From: Colias croceus
Lineage: Eukaryota > Arthropoda > Insecta > Lepidoptera > Pieridae
DNA: 64,000 bases
Assembly (NCBI RefSeq): GCF_905220415.1
Contig: NC_059539.1
Span: 8,494,001-8,558,000 of the forward strand
Reading direction: 5' to 3'
Shown: positions 51,601 to 64,000 of the stretch, piece after piece
Numbering within the stretch: position 1 is the first letter of the stretch
Layout of the letters: every line of letters begins with the position of its first letter
Notes under the pieces: model-generated
Told to the model about the DNA's origin: nothing
Database searches by the model: none
The model's input: the letters and a program-made list of their open reading frames with translations, nothing else
Program-made: the position numbers and the translations under genes

Positions 51601-53460
51601 AGGCCCTCGGCACAATCAATTAAACAGTAATGTTTCAATTCGGTACAGGCTACAGTCGCCTCAGGGAATGAAGGTAAACGTATGTGCAATTAATTGCCTT
51701 ATCGTACCAGTTTATTGATTCAGTAAGGCGATCCGTTTTAATTACCGCCATCGCTCATTTGCTGTTGATTGGCTTTAAGCAAATTCCACTTAACTAGCAT
51801 CACAAAGAAACCAACCAAAACGAAAGAGTCGCGGAATTGAAAATTACGATTTTAATTAAAACCATTGCGGTCAATCTTAAATCAATATTGACACTATTGC
51901 GTAGCAAACACGTGAAATATTCAAATGTATAGGTACTGCTCGGTAGCCGGAAATAAATTAATCAAGATTAATTTACATTCAACGACTTGATATAATTTAT
52001 AGTTTACGAAGTTCGTCTATCATAAGTATTATATATACAGTTAAAAATTCACATATTGCATTGGAAGTTATGACTTGTGTGTGTAATTTAATGCTGTATA
52101 GCAAGACGTGAAAGTTAATTGTGAAGCATATGTCGCCGGAGAGCTATTATAGCTAATTGACAGTCGACACACGGCCTATGTTTACTACTGCATTTGTCAC
52201 CCTTTGCCTAATTATACATTATGCTTCAATACACACAACCCTTTCTCTTAATAAGATAAATATAAATAACTGACTTAAAGTCTTTAACTTTCATAAAAGA
52301 TTCGAACGTTGTAAAACTGTAAAATGTTACGAACAGTTCCGTATTCAACACAAATACACTTAAATCCATGGACACAAAATGATCCCTAAATCATCCTCAA
52401 ACACTTTATCAAACAAAGTTATCAATGATCACAATTTCGGTAGTTGCCCGGAGCGGCCGGTGTTCTATACTCATAATAGAGATATAATAACGGCGGCAGT
52501 GTGCTCTCTCGAGGGTGGCGAATCACTCGACCGATTAACTCTTAAACGACAAATAGACGAACTCCCTTCCCGCAGCCCTCTTGCTTCAGGGAAAACTAAG
52601 CCACGGTTGCTAATTATCCGAGGGAGTACAATCGCGAATTCTATCCCGCTCGCACTCTGCGTCCCGATGCACATCTCTGCAAAAACTCTGTGAAAACCAA
52701 AATTTTCCCTTCCGATGGGTGGTCATATTTCTTCCCTCTCGCTCCCATTAAACAGGCCGTAAACGCTTTCCTTTTTTCACGCCCTCGCTCTAATAGAAAG
52801 GCAAATTACGAGCTTACGGGCGCGGACGGGTGGCGATGTACGAAACCGCCGCGGTGCCTCGTGTGTCCCGCTCTCGCCCGCCGCCCGCCATACTTCCCGG
52901 CTCAGGAAAACAGGGGTCGACTACGTGAACTTTCACGTCATATGTGCCTACCTATCATTTATGAATCGCTACAAAATGTACGTTTTCACGTAAACATTGA
53001 AGGCAGTTTCTTAAACAAAGAAAACAGAAAAGAATATCTAGCCTATACCTACTGGATTTTACTCTATACTGGATTTTGAGCAATGTTCGTATGATTCTGA
53101 AAAGAGTAACTAAAAGATATTCAAATGGGCAAAGAAAAAATTACAATAAAATAAATTACTTTTTTGAATATAGTCGATTATCCTATCGAAACATGAGTTC
53201 GTTTATCGTTACGAAAGTCCTCAATTTTGTTAATAGATAAACTGTAGAGTGTAAACATAGGACATGGATACAGTTGATGAGCGTCTCGCGTGTCAGAGCA
53301 TGTCGTCGAATCGCCAGGGCTCACCACAGCTTTCGTTGTTTGTTATACCATCATACAAACTAACATTTTTTATTGTTTATCGGCTTTAGTGATCCCTATA
53401 GTTACATTAAAACGATCATAGACAATGTAAAAACTATTATTAATGACTATTATTCACCAC

Positions 53461-53775
53461 CATTAGAGCAGTGGTGGCTCAGTGGTGAGACCTCGGATTT
53501 CGAATCGATAAGTCCGGGGTTCAAGACCAGGCGAGCGCGCAGGAATTAAATTGATTTTTCAATTTATCTGCGCATGTTGTAACATCACCACTGCTCGAAC
53601 GGTGAAGGAAAACATCGTGAGGAAACCGACATGTCGAAGAATTAAAAAGTTCGACGACATGTGTCATCCGCCAACACGCACTTGGCCAGCGCGGTGGATT
53701 ATGGCCTGTACCCTCATAGGAGGCCCGTGTCCCAGCAGTGGGAACGTATATGGGCTGATGATGATGATGATGATG
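53461..53775 (+). mobile_element. tRNA-derived SINE, plus strand
   Basis: A-box TGGCTCAGTGG (53475-53485) and B-box GGTTCAAGACC (53518-53528) lie in the head. A body follows with 'GGAGGCCCGTGTCCCAGCAG' and 'GTGGGAACGTATATGGGCTG', and the tail is (GAT)n. It is flanked by a perfect 12-bp duplication ATTATTCACCAC (53449-53460 and 53776-53787), so it is a relatively young insertion. Overlapping ORFs on both strands are artefacts. Confidence 0.92.
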
Positions 53776-56700
53776 ATTATTCACCACTAACATACCTACA
53801 CATAGAACCAGTTTATACCTACCTCTAAGATCCAAAGCGTGTATTTTTTGAAAATGAATACTCGCAGGTCACGATGCTGTTTTAGTAAATAATATAATTT
53901 TGTGGAAAAGCATTTTAGAAAGGTGAGTTCCCATCCACCTGTTAACTTCAAAAAACAATCAAATAGAAATTATTCATAAAGTTGTCACACACCCTTACAA
54001 ACAACTATGCTGAAAGGAGTTTCAAAGCCATGATTCAGTAATGAGGTATACGCAGATCGGTGCTCGTACGATTGCCCGTCATTTTCGAGTTATCGACTTG
54101 ACGCCGCGGAAATGGAAAATAATGACTTCATTGCTGGGTGGTGCCCGTAACGAATATAATTTGGTGGCATTAAGCGTCATTTGTAGAAAACTCGGATAGT
54201 GCGTGACATCTGCTCTACTCGTATACACGCTACAATATTACGACACGGGCTTTTTGCTAGTGATGCAACTAGATACTATAAAATTACATTTTTTTATTAT
54301 ATTACACCTTACGTATTACCAATAAGTACACTTTTTACGCCTGGGAATTCAGCTAGTTATACGAGTAATAACAAACATTAACAATGCAGCTGTGGTTTTC
54401 TTAAAAAATGTTCAAGTAGGAAACTAATAATTAGGTGAGTAACCACTTTAATATGCATTTGATACAAGATAAACCGCATGCGAATATAATGATGGGTATT
54501 GGATAAAATAAAAGGATATAAAAAGGATTATTAAAATAATTGAAAGCTCCGAGTAAAAGTCGATTTACTTCGAGATTACGTTTAGAACGCAACTGCACAG
54601 GTACCAACACATCTGCTGATCGTTCAATAACTTTACAACGTATGAGCAACCCTTACTTCCGCGGCGTTTTTGTTACTCGCCCACCCGCAATCGACATAAA
54701 CATAATTTATCCGAAGGGTAGCTGTGAAAATTTAACGCGACCCGAAAAAATTACACCACATGACAAAGTCTAAGCTCTCCATCCTTCACTAATCTCACTC
54801 GTATGAAAGAGAACACGCGTGATGTTTTTTAAGAACTCGTTGCCTTAAGCAAGTTACAATTTATTGGGTTCACGGTGCAACTGCTTCCGTGATACTGATT
54901 GATCTGACGGGAAAGGTAGTTATTTTAATTAGTTGTAGGATAAACGACCTAGAAGATTACACAATTATATTAGTTATTACTAATAGTACCTTAGTATTTC
55001 ATGTTTTATAATTAAAACGATAGACATAGGTAAAATAGGTACGTATATCTACAGAACCTTCTTCATCACTGCCCTAATTGTTTACAAATCGACAATGTTT
55101 TATTCTTGTGTGATTAATTCAACACGCAGAGTCATTATTTAAATTTTTGAACGAATATAGACTTAATGGGAGCGCGAAAAAAATACTAGGTACAACGATA
55201 TACAATCGCATACAATGATATCGTTGTTCACGGTATAAATTCAGACAAAAACAATGTAATTTTCCGTAAATCGACAAACAAATTTATTGGCACAAACACT
55301 TTAAGTACTGCTAATGGCTATTTATTCCTTCCCTATTATAGAAGCATAAGATGTAAAGTCAAGGCTGATGATGGTTATAAAAAATATTTTTTAGAATTAT
55401 CTAATGCTCCTAACCATTAACGCGTTAAATGCATTTTCGTATGAATGCTTAGGGCGGGTATAGATTGAATAGATAATAATATGTAAGTACCTACTGAATT
55501 CAATCAGATAGATGTAGCACATCATGAACTGCTAACAATTTTATACATTTCCGATAGATTGACGTGTCACGACGTTGGTTCGGTCGCTGGCGAGCTAACA
55601 AGAGGCAAGTTTGGTAAAGGACACGAGGTCGGTAGGGCAGCGGTAACGAGCAGGTCTCGGGTCGCGGTCGCGGCACAATGGCTCGTTTGGGCACAATACC
55701 GCCCCCTCGCGGCCCACTTCATTACGCATGTATTGTGCCACACGCGGACAAACTGACTTCTGCCATCTAACATCGTCGGTGGCCTGCTAAACATTCCATA
55801 TTTGTAAATTTGCGTACTTATTTCGTTTTATCTAAATACTGTTACGTCTTGTTTGCGTTTAAAATTCAAGAATACACGAATACTTTACCCGTATAACAAA
55901 AAAATTAAATAGATGTTTATGGGATACCTACAACGGCTTTAATTGCTATTATAATCTGATAACGTTCCAACAAGGTCTTCAATCATAACATTTTACATAG
56001 CGGAATTAATAACTCATACAATTTAATTAATTCAATGCTCCGTCTTGACCCGCAGATCAAGCTAACAATTAATTAGTCAAGAGCCATAACAAAACAGCAA
56101 CCGGAATTACGTAAGACTATTGAAAGATCAAACACAATCAATCACGCTTATCACCTTCAAATATCCAATCTCGAACGGAAAATCGAATCATTATTAATCT
56201 AAACATCAAATGTTCAGCTAATAATGACGGAGATAATAATCTCATTGAGTAGCGGTAATGATTGTGAAGATCACAATGAGCGTAGGAGTAAAACCAACGC
56301 GGTGCCCGCGCTCGCCTCACAATTGCACACCGCACAAAGCCCGGCACAATGCACGGCTAATTGTGCGTCGACAGCGAGATACTGTACATTGTTGGTAACA
56401 TAAGAGGTACGAATCAATATCCATATTGAATTAACGGTAAGTCGTATCTCACGTCATTGGCATCAAGTTGGCATCGCTCGAACGCCTTTCTAAGCCGTTC
56501 GACATATGCCATGGCCTGCTGGAATGTATCACTGACATAAAATCAACTTCTCGATTAAATTTTGATTTCTTACACAGTTAAATGCTTCCATCTTATCTCT
56601 TCAACGAACCGTGAGATGGATGATGATTATGCTCTATGAGATTCCCGAAATTGTTCGATGTCCATGATTACGTAATCAATCTTCGTTCGCCCTCAGCGTT

Positions 56701-59700
56701 CGTCTTTCAACAGGCGCAAACTCATCACTCTCGACGTTATTCAAAGGCTTTTTACACCTTTTTTAGTAATTATTTCATGCTGGAGATTATATTGACGCCG
56801 AAGCTTGTTATATTACTATCCTAAGCGAACGCGGCATAAAATTAAAAACTTGCAATAAATAATAATTAGGTAGGTATACGAGTTTCTTCACAATTACTAT
56901 GATCCCAAATTAAGCGTGAAATGATTAGCAAAGACTGGGTGGCACGCTGACTGGTTGCTTATGCTCCATTAAATTTCAAACAAAAAAATGAACTCGTGAC
57001 CGTGAGGTACGTATATCCTTTCAAACAAAAAGAACACAGCGTCTTCATCAGATCGCAAATTTAATCGTACAATGTTGCATCTAATATAACACATTACATC
57101 CCATTTAATATGGGATTGAATAGGTTTTATTTTATGTTTTCAACAATAGGGGAAAATAAACGGACGGTAGCTGACAGTTCCCTGCGTGGAGAATCGCGAA
57201 GTGTGCGTGGGCGCAACCCGCATTGTGCTTGCGAACACACTTCGTTTCTACTGAATTAAATCCGTAACCAGTAGCAACATCGCACAACATTAATCATGTC
57301 TTAATATGGTCATTGAATCACAGATCGAAATTGAATTTGCCTAACGTTAATTCCCACGTAAATTAGACAACAATGGATGCAAAATGAAGATAGTGAATTT
57401 CAGAAATAGTAATTTGCAATGTTATTCGGGTGCGTCGAAATTGATTCATGAATCCGCCCATGACTATGACTATTTTGCATAAAAGATACAAATTGAATCA
57501 AAATTGATAAATATTATTATTTATTCATACAGTAAAATTCTAAAGTTGAGAATGGACATTTATTTCTATAATACAATGGGATTTTGACGCACAAATTTCC
57601 TTGAAATAGTATAGACTACCTTTAAGGTATAAATTATAAACCTATCCTTTTAATTATGGTGTATAAAAAATAAGCGAAGCGTTGATTTTATGACGGTTCA
57701 ATGAATTATGAATAATTCGTTGTTACTTGCCAATTTTACTTCTCACATTATTATTGGTCAATTATATTCAAACGCGCCGACTCGGCCCCAATTAGCGAAA
57801 AATTAAATAACAGCTGCAAATTGTACCAAAAGGGAAAACAAAACGGTATGAACTCTTGGCCTCCTTGAACTAACTTACTACATAGTTATTAATGAAGAAG
57901 AAACAGATTATTAAAGTAAGTTGTTTTAAGGGTAGGTAATAAGTTTTTTTTTTTAATAAGGTATTTTTTAATATTCTCCTGATATCGAGTATCGACATTC
58001 TTAAACAATATTGTTCTGGTAAAACTCTGCGATATTTTGGTAGATCGATGCACAAACCAAAACGCATATATGGGATAATAAATCATCATCAGCACACCAC
58101 GAGCAGACGAACGTTGAACTCTCCATTGGATTGCAGGCTTGTCAGGTTGAAAGGTGCATTAGTGCAAAATAACACGTAGCCACGAAAATTTCAATTAAGT
58201 TTAATGCACATGTCGGTCACCCCCTCCACCCGTCCACCGTCCTTACACCCACTCTCGATTTATTAAAACCGATTACGGCTAAGCCGACGCTCGCCTGACT
58301 TCGCTTGTTTTATCGCCGCTGCATTTTATTAGCCAAAATATGACGACGGTGATAATGCACCTTTACCGCTTTTATAAATCAAGATGGAAGCGATAATAAT
58401 TAAAAGCTCCGGCTCGAACCACATTTACAATTAAATTTATATAAATTAAGGACACGCAAAATTGAGATTCAAATTTGATAGCTCGTAAAATGTATAATGT
58501 CAATCATTAGTATCTACAGCTAACAGCACCACTGTAGAATTTTTCTTGTCGGATCACAAAGCCTTCCTTTTATGTGTTTTCATAGAAATATACAAAAATA
58601 AAGTAATAAAACTATTTTACAGACTTAACGCTGACACCTGTTTGTGTGTAAGCTAATAAGAATGTATAATAACCTCTCATAATCGTCAGTAATCATTGGC
58701 TTCGATAACTGTCAGAAGGGCACTAAATATTGTTTGTTAAATGTCATACTTTTTTTAACGATCAACACCTTTAGATCGGGATACAAATATATGCTGATCG
58801 AAGAACAGGTGCTTATACGCTTAATTCGTGTAAATTTTAAATAATGTTCTTGATTTAATATTCAATCAAATAATCGTGCTATTAAGGAAGTGAGAGCTAT
58901 AAATAATAACTTCACATGACCTGTTCCTTTGGTACAGATGCCGCTGATTTTAAATTATGGATTTTCACTACCGAGTCAATTATAGATAATTAGGTCAACA
59001 ACGTACCTACATGTTGATAGAATGTTTAATTTTGTACACTTGTACAACATTAATTTATTGAACTAGATATATGACAAAACATACTTCATTCAAAATTAAA
59101 TGAGAACCTAGATGTAGGTAAGTGTAGATATTTTTTTTATAAGTGTAAATAAAAAAAGGCTAAGTTTTGCAAAGAAATAACTATTCTATGATCTAAATAC
59201 CAAACTAGTTAACCCACAGGAAATTACTCTACCATAGAATTATGCAAAAAGCATGACTTACATCCTCGAAATTGATACAACTATATCATTAATAAAAAAA
59301 ATACTTATAAATATGTATAATACATATCGCTCGTAAAAGAATTCGCATGTCGTACACGTCCGGTGTCACCCGGCAGGTAATTGTCGCAAATTAAAACGTG
59401 ATAAAAACATTAATGTCGCGTATAATAGTAATCGATCAAGATGTTACGTTTATGAATAATTTACTTTAAGTATTTTTATTAGGTTGACCATACAAACGAT
59501 TTGGCGAAATGTGAATATCTACCATTTCAAATTATATGTAGGTACCTACCTAAGTAGGTACTTATATTTTGATAAATTATTACCAACCTATCAAAGGATG
59601 TAGATTTTGAAATTCTTCGACAATAAAGGAACAAAACCATGTGTATAAATTATGTTCCAACAAAACAATCTGTTTGTTTTTTTTTGTCAAAAAACTTGTT

Positions 59701-60522
59701 AACACTAAATCGACGCGCATAAAAACGTCCATTTTGTCAGGATTCAAACATTTTGAGCACTCATTGTCCTCGGGGTCAAATACTCGTAAATCGTCACCGG
59801 TTTACTTCTAACGAATCTCAACTAAGTTGCAGTTAAAAATGACCATAAAAATCCAATCAAATCGAAATGCATAAAACTGCAAGATGACGTCGCATATATC
59901 TTATTGCAAGAAGTGACGAGGATGATGATGATAAATATTATGGTTTTGGCTTTCATTTTTACGACGATGATGACAAATAATTTTTATTAATGCACTGTTC
60001 TTTCAACTTTTTACATTTATATATCATAAACTACATACTTAACAAACAATTGCTCGCAATCAATCCTAACCATTTTGAGAAACGAAATGTAAGGTGTCAT
60101 TTGAAACAATTTTAATTTGCAAAATCGTTCAAATTATAGAAATCGCTTATGAAAACGTTGATTTAATGTATCTCCTAGCTTTATCTCCCCAATAACACGG
60201 TAATCTAAAAATTAATAGGCGATATTACAATACATTGTAAAGCAATTTAAAAACACGCTTCGTCGCCCCCTCTGATAAAAATTTGTCCCTTACATCCCGT
60301 TTTGATTGGACGGGTTGATTTATGCGCTATTTAGACATTTATTAATAGAACCCCCAAATCGTCTTAATCCTTTTCTAAAAATATATTTATGGAATCTATT
60401 TTTAAAGTTTTTCGTTAATTATAGTTTCGTGTAAGTGAACTTCCAGAATCGTCACATCAAATCTTAATGATCTAATTTAAGAATCAAAGAAAAACTTAAA
60501 AACAATATGTTTTAATCTTTAG

Positions 60523-60784
60523 TTATGATGCAGATGGGAAACTTCATTTGAATGGTTACGTAAAAGACCTTCATATTGATTACAAAAAATATTTTTTTAT
60601 ACCTTATGTATTCAGAGAACATGTACTATATCATATAAATGAACGTTTACAACCACAATATGGTAAAACAAAAAAGAAAAGATCAAGACTATTACGTCTC
60701 ATCACAAACGATGAGGGGTATAATAGAGACATTTCCCCTGAGATAAAATCCTATGAGCCCACCGTGTACAGTGATTTAAAGTAA
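60523..60784 (+). CDS. Candidate nested gene, terminal exon
   Basis: The acceptor ttttaatctttag precedes one base completing a Leu codon and then 86 sense codons to TAA (60782-60784). The peptide begins YDADGKLHLNGYVKDLHIDY. It is rich in Tyr, Lys and Asp, has a basic cluster (GKTKKKRSRLLR) midway, which might be a nuclear localisation signal, and ends TVYSDLK. By hand count G+C is about 38, 22 and 22 at codon positions 1, 2 and 3, a coding-like skew. There is no membrane span. Length alone is not significant in this AT-rich window. Joined to 48571-48647 it gives about 112 residues. The family is not recognised. Confidence 0.38.
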
Positions 60785-61030
60785 CTGCACTTGCTTTATA
60801 AACATCACATAAACATAAAACGCATGCTCGTAATATACCTATTTAAATTTAACTTTTGTTGTTGGTTTACAAAATACAAATTACAAATACCTACTCTATA
60901 AATAGTTTTAATAAGAATATAACTAAAAAACGACGTGTGGCACTCGGGGACTGCCGCGGTAAAGCTATTGCATGCTTTGTAGCGACACCTCGCTCTGAAT
61001 CGCGCAAGCGAAATTTTTTCGTTACAGAGC

Positions 61031-61445
61031 TATATATGTCGTGGCCATATCGTAGATTTGCTCATTTCATGAAATGGCCAATTTAGTTTGGCCAGATCGT
61101 TAAATTGTCAACGTTTCACGATTTGGTCATCCACATTTGGCCAGATCGTCGATCTGGCCAAACGTGGATGGCCATTTCACGAAATATGACCATTTTTGTT
61201 TCTTTTTTAAAAAGCGATTCGCTTCTGGCACTCGCCGGCCGCTGCCGCGGCACGCTCGCTTTGCTCGCTCGGCTCGTGCGTTGTTTATTAAAGTCTAACC
61301 TAACCTAACCTAACCTATATTTTATACGATCTAGCCAAATGTCGATCGACAAAATCGTGAAACGTTGACGATTTAACGATCTGATCAAACTATGTTGGCC
61401 ATTTCATGAAATAAGCAAATCTACGATGTGGCCACGACATATATA
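61031..61445. mobile_element. TIR element with telomere-like core
   Basis: The ends are inverted copies of about 110 bases, beginning TATATATGTCGTGGCCA and running through CGTAGATTTGC, ATTTCATGAAATGGCCA and GTCAACGTTTCACGATT with few mismatches. Several internal palindromes repeat GGCCA/TGGCC motifs. The centre has a short GC-rich block (GCCGCTGCCGCGGCACGCTC) and (CTAAC)n at 61295-61317. No ORF is credible, so this is a non-autonomous foldback/MITE. No clear target duplication beyond TA-rich sequence is seen. Confidence 0.8.
61295..61317 (+). repeat. Interstitial telomere-like repeat
   Basis: About 4.6 units of CTAAC, equal to CCTAA/TTAGG, the canonical insect telomere repeat, lie within the TIR element. 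The length is too short to be a degraded telomere; it is probably part of the element. Confidence 0.85.
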
Positions 61446-62495
61446 CAACTTTCCGACATTTTCCATTGGGGCCTTAACGGCCGGCCAGTCGAGTAGACTA
61501 GTCGTGAATTCTCTCTTTTTCGATGGAGGAATTCCACCTTCCTTCCGCCACACCTTCAAGCCACACCGCCGCCGCCCGTCGGAGTGGGGAGCGTGAGGTT
61601 TTTCGTTACGGAATTTCTCGATTCGGTCCCCGCGCTCAAGGCCCGCGATAGAACCTATGCAATAGCTTAAAAACAAAAGCTGAAATCTTCAACAAAGCTA
61701 TCAGAACATCAGCCTTACAATTGAAAATGAATGTGTTCAAAAAACAATGAGAAACTTGAAACGCACCTATAGTACCTACCATATGAATGTATTGGTATTG
61801 TCTTATTTGAGTTAATAAGGTCCCCGTCCGCGTCCCTAAAAAGACTTGTCCGCGTCAAATGCAACAAGGGATGCGCCCCGATTCCCGAACAATGCCAATT
61901 TTCCGGTCACCGCCGCCGACTACGCAATTATTTAGATAAACCTCTCGGCGTGACTATAAAAACATTTTTCCCCTCCCCGACACGCTGTTTGTTGTCTTTT
62001 GGGCTTTGTGAATTTATAGCCGGGCATTACGACGGTTAGGATAAAAATGTACTTTTAATTTATCTCGTTAAAGGGTTGAAGGACGAGCGGGATCGCGAAG
62101 TAATTATTCCGGAATTGGCCACTTTAGCTGATGAATCCATTCCGAACCCTTATTGGGGTGATCGCGGAGTTTTCATTTTGCCCTGGCTGCGATTTGGTGA
62201 AGTGAAAGATTGCATTACTCTGATGAGATAAGTAAATTATGTTGAAGTCATTAATTTTACAATTAAGAAGTCGTTTGGCTTTCTACGAGAGTAATTAAAA
62301 CATGATATTTGTGAATGTAGTGTAGAAACGATTAAGTGAACCGATGTTCAATTTTACTCATGCGATACATAGCAAGATTTATTTTCAGCAAAGACGCAAT
62401 TGACTATTTGGCAAATAATATGGGCGTAGCCTTATCAGTTTTTCTATGCATTGTCAAAGAGAGAAACACAAAGGTAATTTAAACTACAGACTTAC

Positions 62496-62661
62496 CTCCC
62501 GGTCTTTGTGATGATCATTTCTGTGCCCAAGTCGTGAAACTTGTCCCACAGTTCCTTGGTCTCAAGCTGGCAGTCTACAGACAATAGTTCTTCACAGTTA
62601 CATGACGTCACTGGTGGAGCCAAGGGTCGAGCTGGTGATGGAGTATCCCTTTCACCTAATT
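62496..62661 (-). CDS. mid/H15: T-box factor midline/H15, first T-box exon
   Basis: This is the 5'-most exon of the gene in this window. The acceptor is ...ttcttcaacag ending at 62662; the donor is GTAAGT starting at 62495. It opens with two bases of a split codon, then a Pro/Ser linker (DTPSPARPLAPPVTSCNC). The T-box start follows, CQLETKELWDKFHDLGTEM then IITKTGR, whose last codon is completed in exon 37726-37999 to give GRRMFP. These are hallmark residues of the T-box N-terminus. No initiation codon lies here, so the N-terminal exon(s), which in Tbx20 relatives often carry a repressor motif, are outside the window. Confidence 0.92.
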
Positions 62662-64000
62662 CTGTTGAAGAACAATACTTTCAATGGAACAGTTCAACGT
62701 AAATTGAATCAATATCAATGAGTATCAGTGTCTTACTTGTTCGATGGATTGAAAATGTAGTAGATATTGAGTTACCAAAATAGCACTCGTTAAGTATAAA
62801 TAATTGTAATACAGACGATAACAAGTACAAACGTCAACATAAATATTGAACAAATTCGCAATTCAAATCCGTCTTTAATTTAAAAATTTGACGTTAATTT
62901 GTTGTTTTTTATTACCTGCCTCCAAGCCTGCATCCGAATAGAATTAACATGTCTATTAATTACTAAATCATCACTACTAACTATTTTAATTAATATAGGT
63001 ACCGTCCGAATATTGAAAACAGCATTCAAATATTTTGACGATTTTGAACACAAAATCTTTGATTCTACGCATTCACTTATACAGGATACTAGGTATATAT
63101 TTTATCCAGCTATTTATTAATATCGACATCACGCAATGTTTACAGTAGTTTAAACAAAATTATAAAACATGTATGATGTAGGTATAAAAACCTAACCGTG
63201 TCGTGAAGAAATATGGGTACATATTAGTCAACGTTGTAGCAAAAATAATAAATTGCAATCTCCTTTATAATGACTAATTACATAATGACGTTATTTTTCT
63301 GAACGGTGTCGCAGGGAAAGCAAGTTAAGTTGTCACTCAGTCCGACACAAAACAATCCATCTATCAGTATAATGGTTTGATTTATATCCATAACGCATGC
63401 AATCGTGTCAAGAATTGAACTGTTGGAGAGAGAACAATGTTAATAGTTCTCCTGTTATTGTTTGCCTTTTTACACGCGTTGTTTTTTATATTACTTTGTA
63501 TTTGTTTTATATCGTCAGTTAGTAACTAGTCAGCAACATTCCGAATGAACGCAGCTTATTACCGTGTTATTACGTCGCCTGTTGCAAAAGATTTTTCACT
63601 CGCACAGTCTTGTGTTTTGTTAAGGTGATAAATATCTCGCTACATTGTATTTTTATATGTGAATTGTTAAATTAATTTTTGTTGGCTTCTTTCAAAAATG
63701 ATATGTTCTCTTGGCGAGGAGAGGTCGCATGTGCGTTACTAAGCCCTGCAAGTATAGCACTCATTTCGTTTCGTAAAATTTCGTTTTTGAGAAAGTCAGG
63801 CTAATAAATAGGTACGCACAAACAATTGACAATCATCTCATTTGCAATCAATTGAGCAATAGATAAGCAAAATTAGTAGCACATACTGCCGACGATTCTC
63901 TAATGGCGCCGAGTACTTACGAACTTTGTGAGAAACAATGTGAGAATATTTTTTTATTATGTTAATAACAGTTGCTGTAATCACAACTTCAATTTACTTT
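62662..64000. other. T-box gene upstream intron, partial
   Basis: This is intron sequence leading to the unseen first exon(s). On the minus strand I found no open stretch ending in a donor of the required phase. The only sizeable frame (62899-63120, plus strand) lacks coding support. A moderately GC-richer patch near 63540-63620 may be regulatory. Confidence 0.5.

Larger units (their letters stand above)
38000..62495 (-). other. T-box gene intron, about 24.5 kb
   Basis: This is the largest intron, interrupting the T-box just before RMFP. It contains a truncated LINE, two SINEs, a TIR element, and a possible nested plus-strand gene (48571-60784). GC-richer islands lie near 40730-40960, 43500-44210, 47870-48260, 52430-52920, 54040-54180, 55560-55790, 57150-57300, 58200-58340 and 61800-62210; these may be enhancers. 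The AT-rich remainder (for example 41100-43200 and 44300-47000) shows nothing recognisable. Confidence 0.7.

Noticed and set aside
52690..53079. 129-codon plus-strand frame
   Set aside because: It starts at GTG and shows little skew between codon positions 1 and 3 (about 51% and 46% G+C by hand). It straddles a GC-rich island and AT-rich sequence. Treated as chance.
59919..59993. Short acidic frame with two DDDDK runs, and an overlapping hydrophobic Met-rich frame
   Set aside because: Both come from GATGAT microsatellite-like sequence, are under 30 codons, and have no workable donor to link to the exon at 60523.

Overview
This window is nuclear DNA from an insect, almost certainly a moth or butterfly. 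It is AT-rich, its genes have very long introns, and it is littered with tRNA-derived SINEs and small transposons typical of Lepidoptera. TACCTA/TAGGTA tracts are scattered throughout. There are no bacterial operons, rRNA genes or CRISPR arrays.

The backbone is one gene on the minus strand: a T-box transcription factor of the Tbx20 class (midline/H15 in flies). Four coding exons can be joined in phase: 62496-62661, 37726-37999, 19081-19316 and 13096-13414. They give 330 residues plus stop, with the full T-box spread over the first three. The introns are about 24.5, 18.4 and 5.7 kb. The first coding exon(s) and promoter lie beyond 64000. The stop codon is at 13096-13098 and the 3' UTR runs to lower coordinates. 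The rest of 1-13000 is a gene-poor flank. GC-richer islands in an AT-rich sea, in introns and flank, suggest scattered enhancers, as expected for a developmental regulator.

Mobile DNA by region. 2290-2665, 7574-8003 and 14859-15016 hold copies of a common lepidopteran interspersed repeat. 6784-8417 is a degenerate TIR transposon with a decayed ORF. 20548-21048 is a TA-flanked MITE. 22998-23690 is a hAT-type MITE with a perfect 8-bp target duplication. 26462-30788 is an errantivirus-type LTR element, an old endogenous retrovirus-like copy, inserted into a minus-strand SINE (26411-31003). Its LTRs look identical and flanked by ACCT, but most of gag and the protease/RT region are deleted and env is frame-broken. 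33037-33620 is another interspersed repeat. 38042-39751 is a 5'-truncated non-LTR retrotransposon with an RT ORF, ending about 42 bp from a T-box splice acceptor. 39832-40121 and 53461-53775 are two SINEs of one family, each with target duplications. 61031-61445 is a TIR element carrying a telomere-like (CTAAC)n block.

The best lead for something undescribed is a possible small plus-strand gene nested in the largest T-box intron. A TATA-like box (48299), a start codon in good context (48571), a GTAAGTA donor (48648), a pyrimidine-rich acceptor (ending 60522) and an 86-codon terminal exon (stop at 60784) join in phase. They would encode about 112 residues of unrecognised family. This rests on sequence reading alone; transcript or cross-species data would be needed to accept it.
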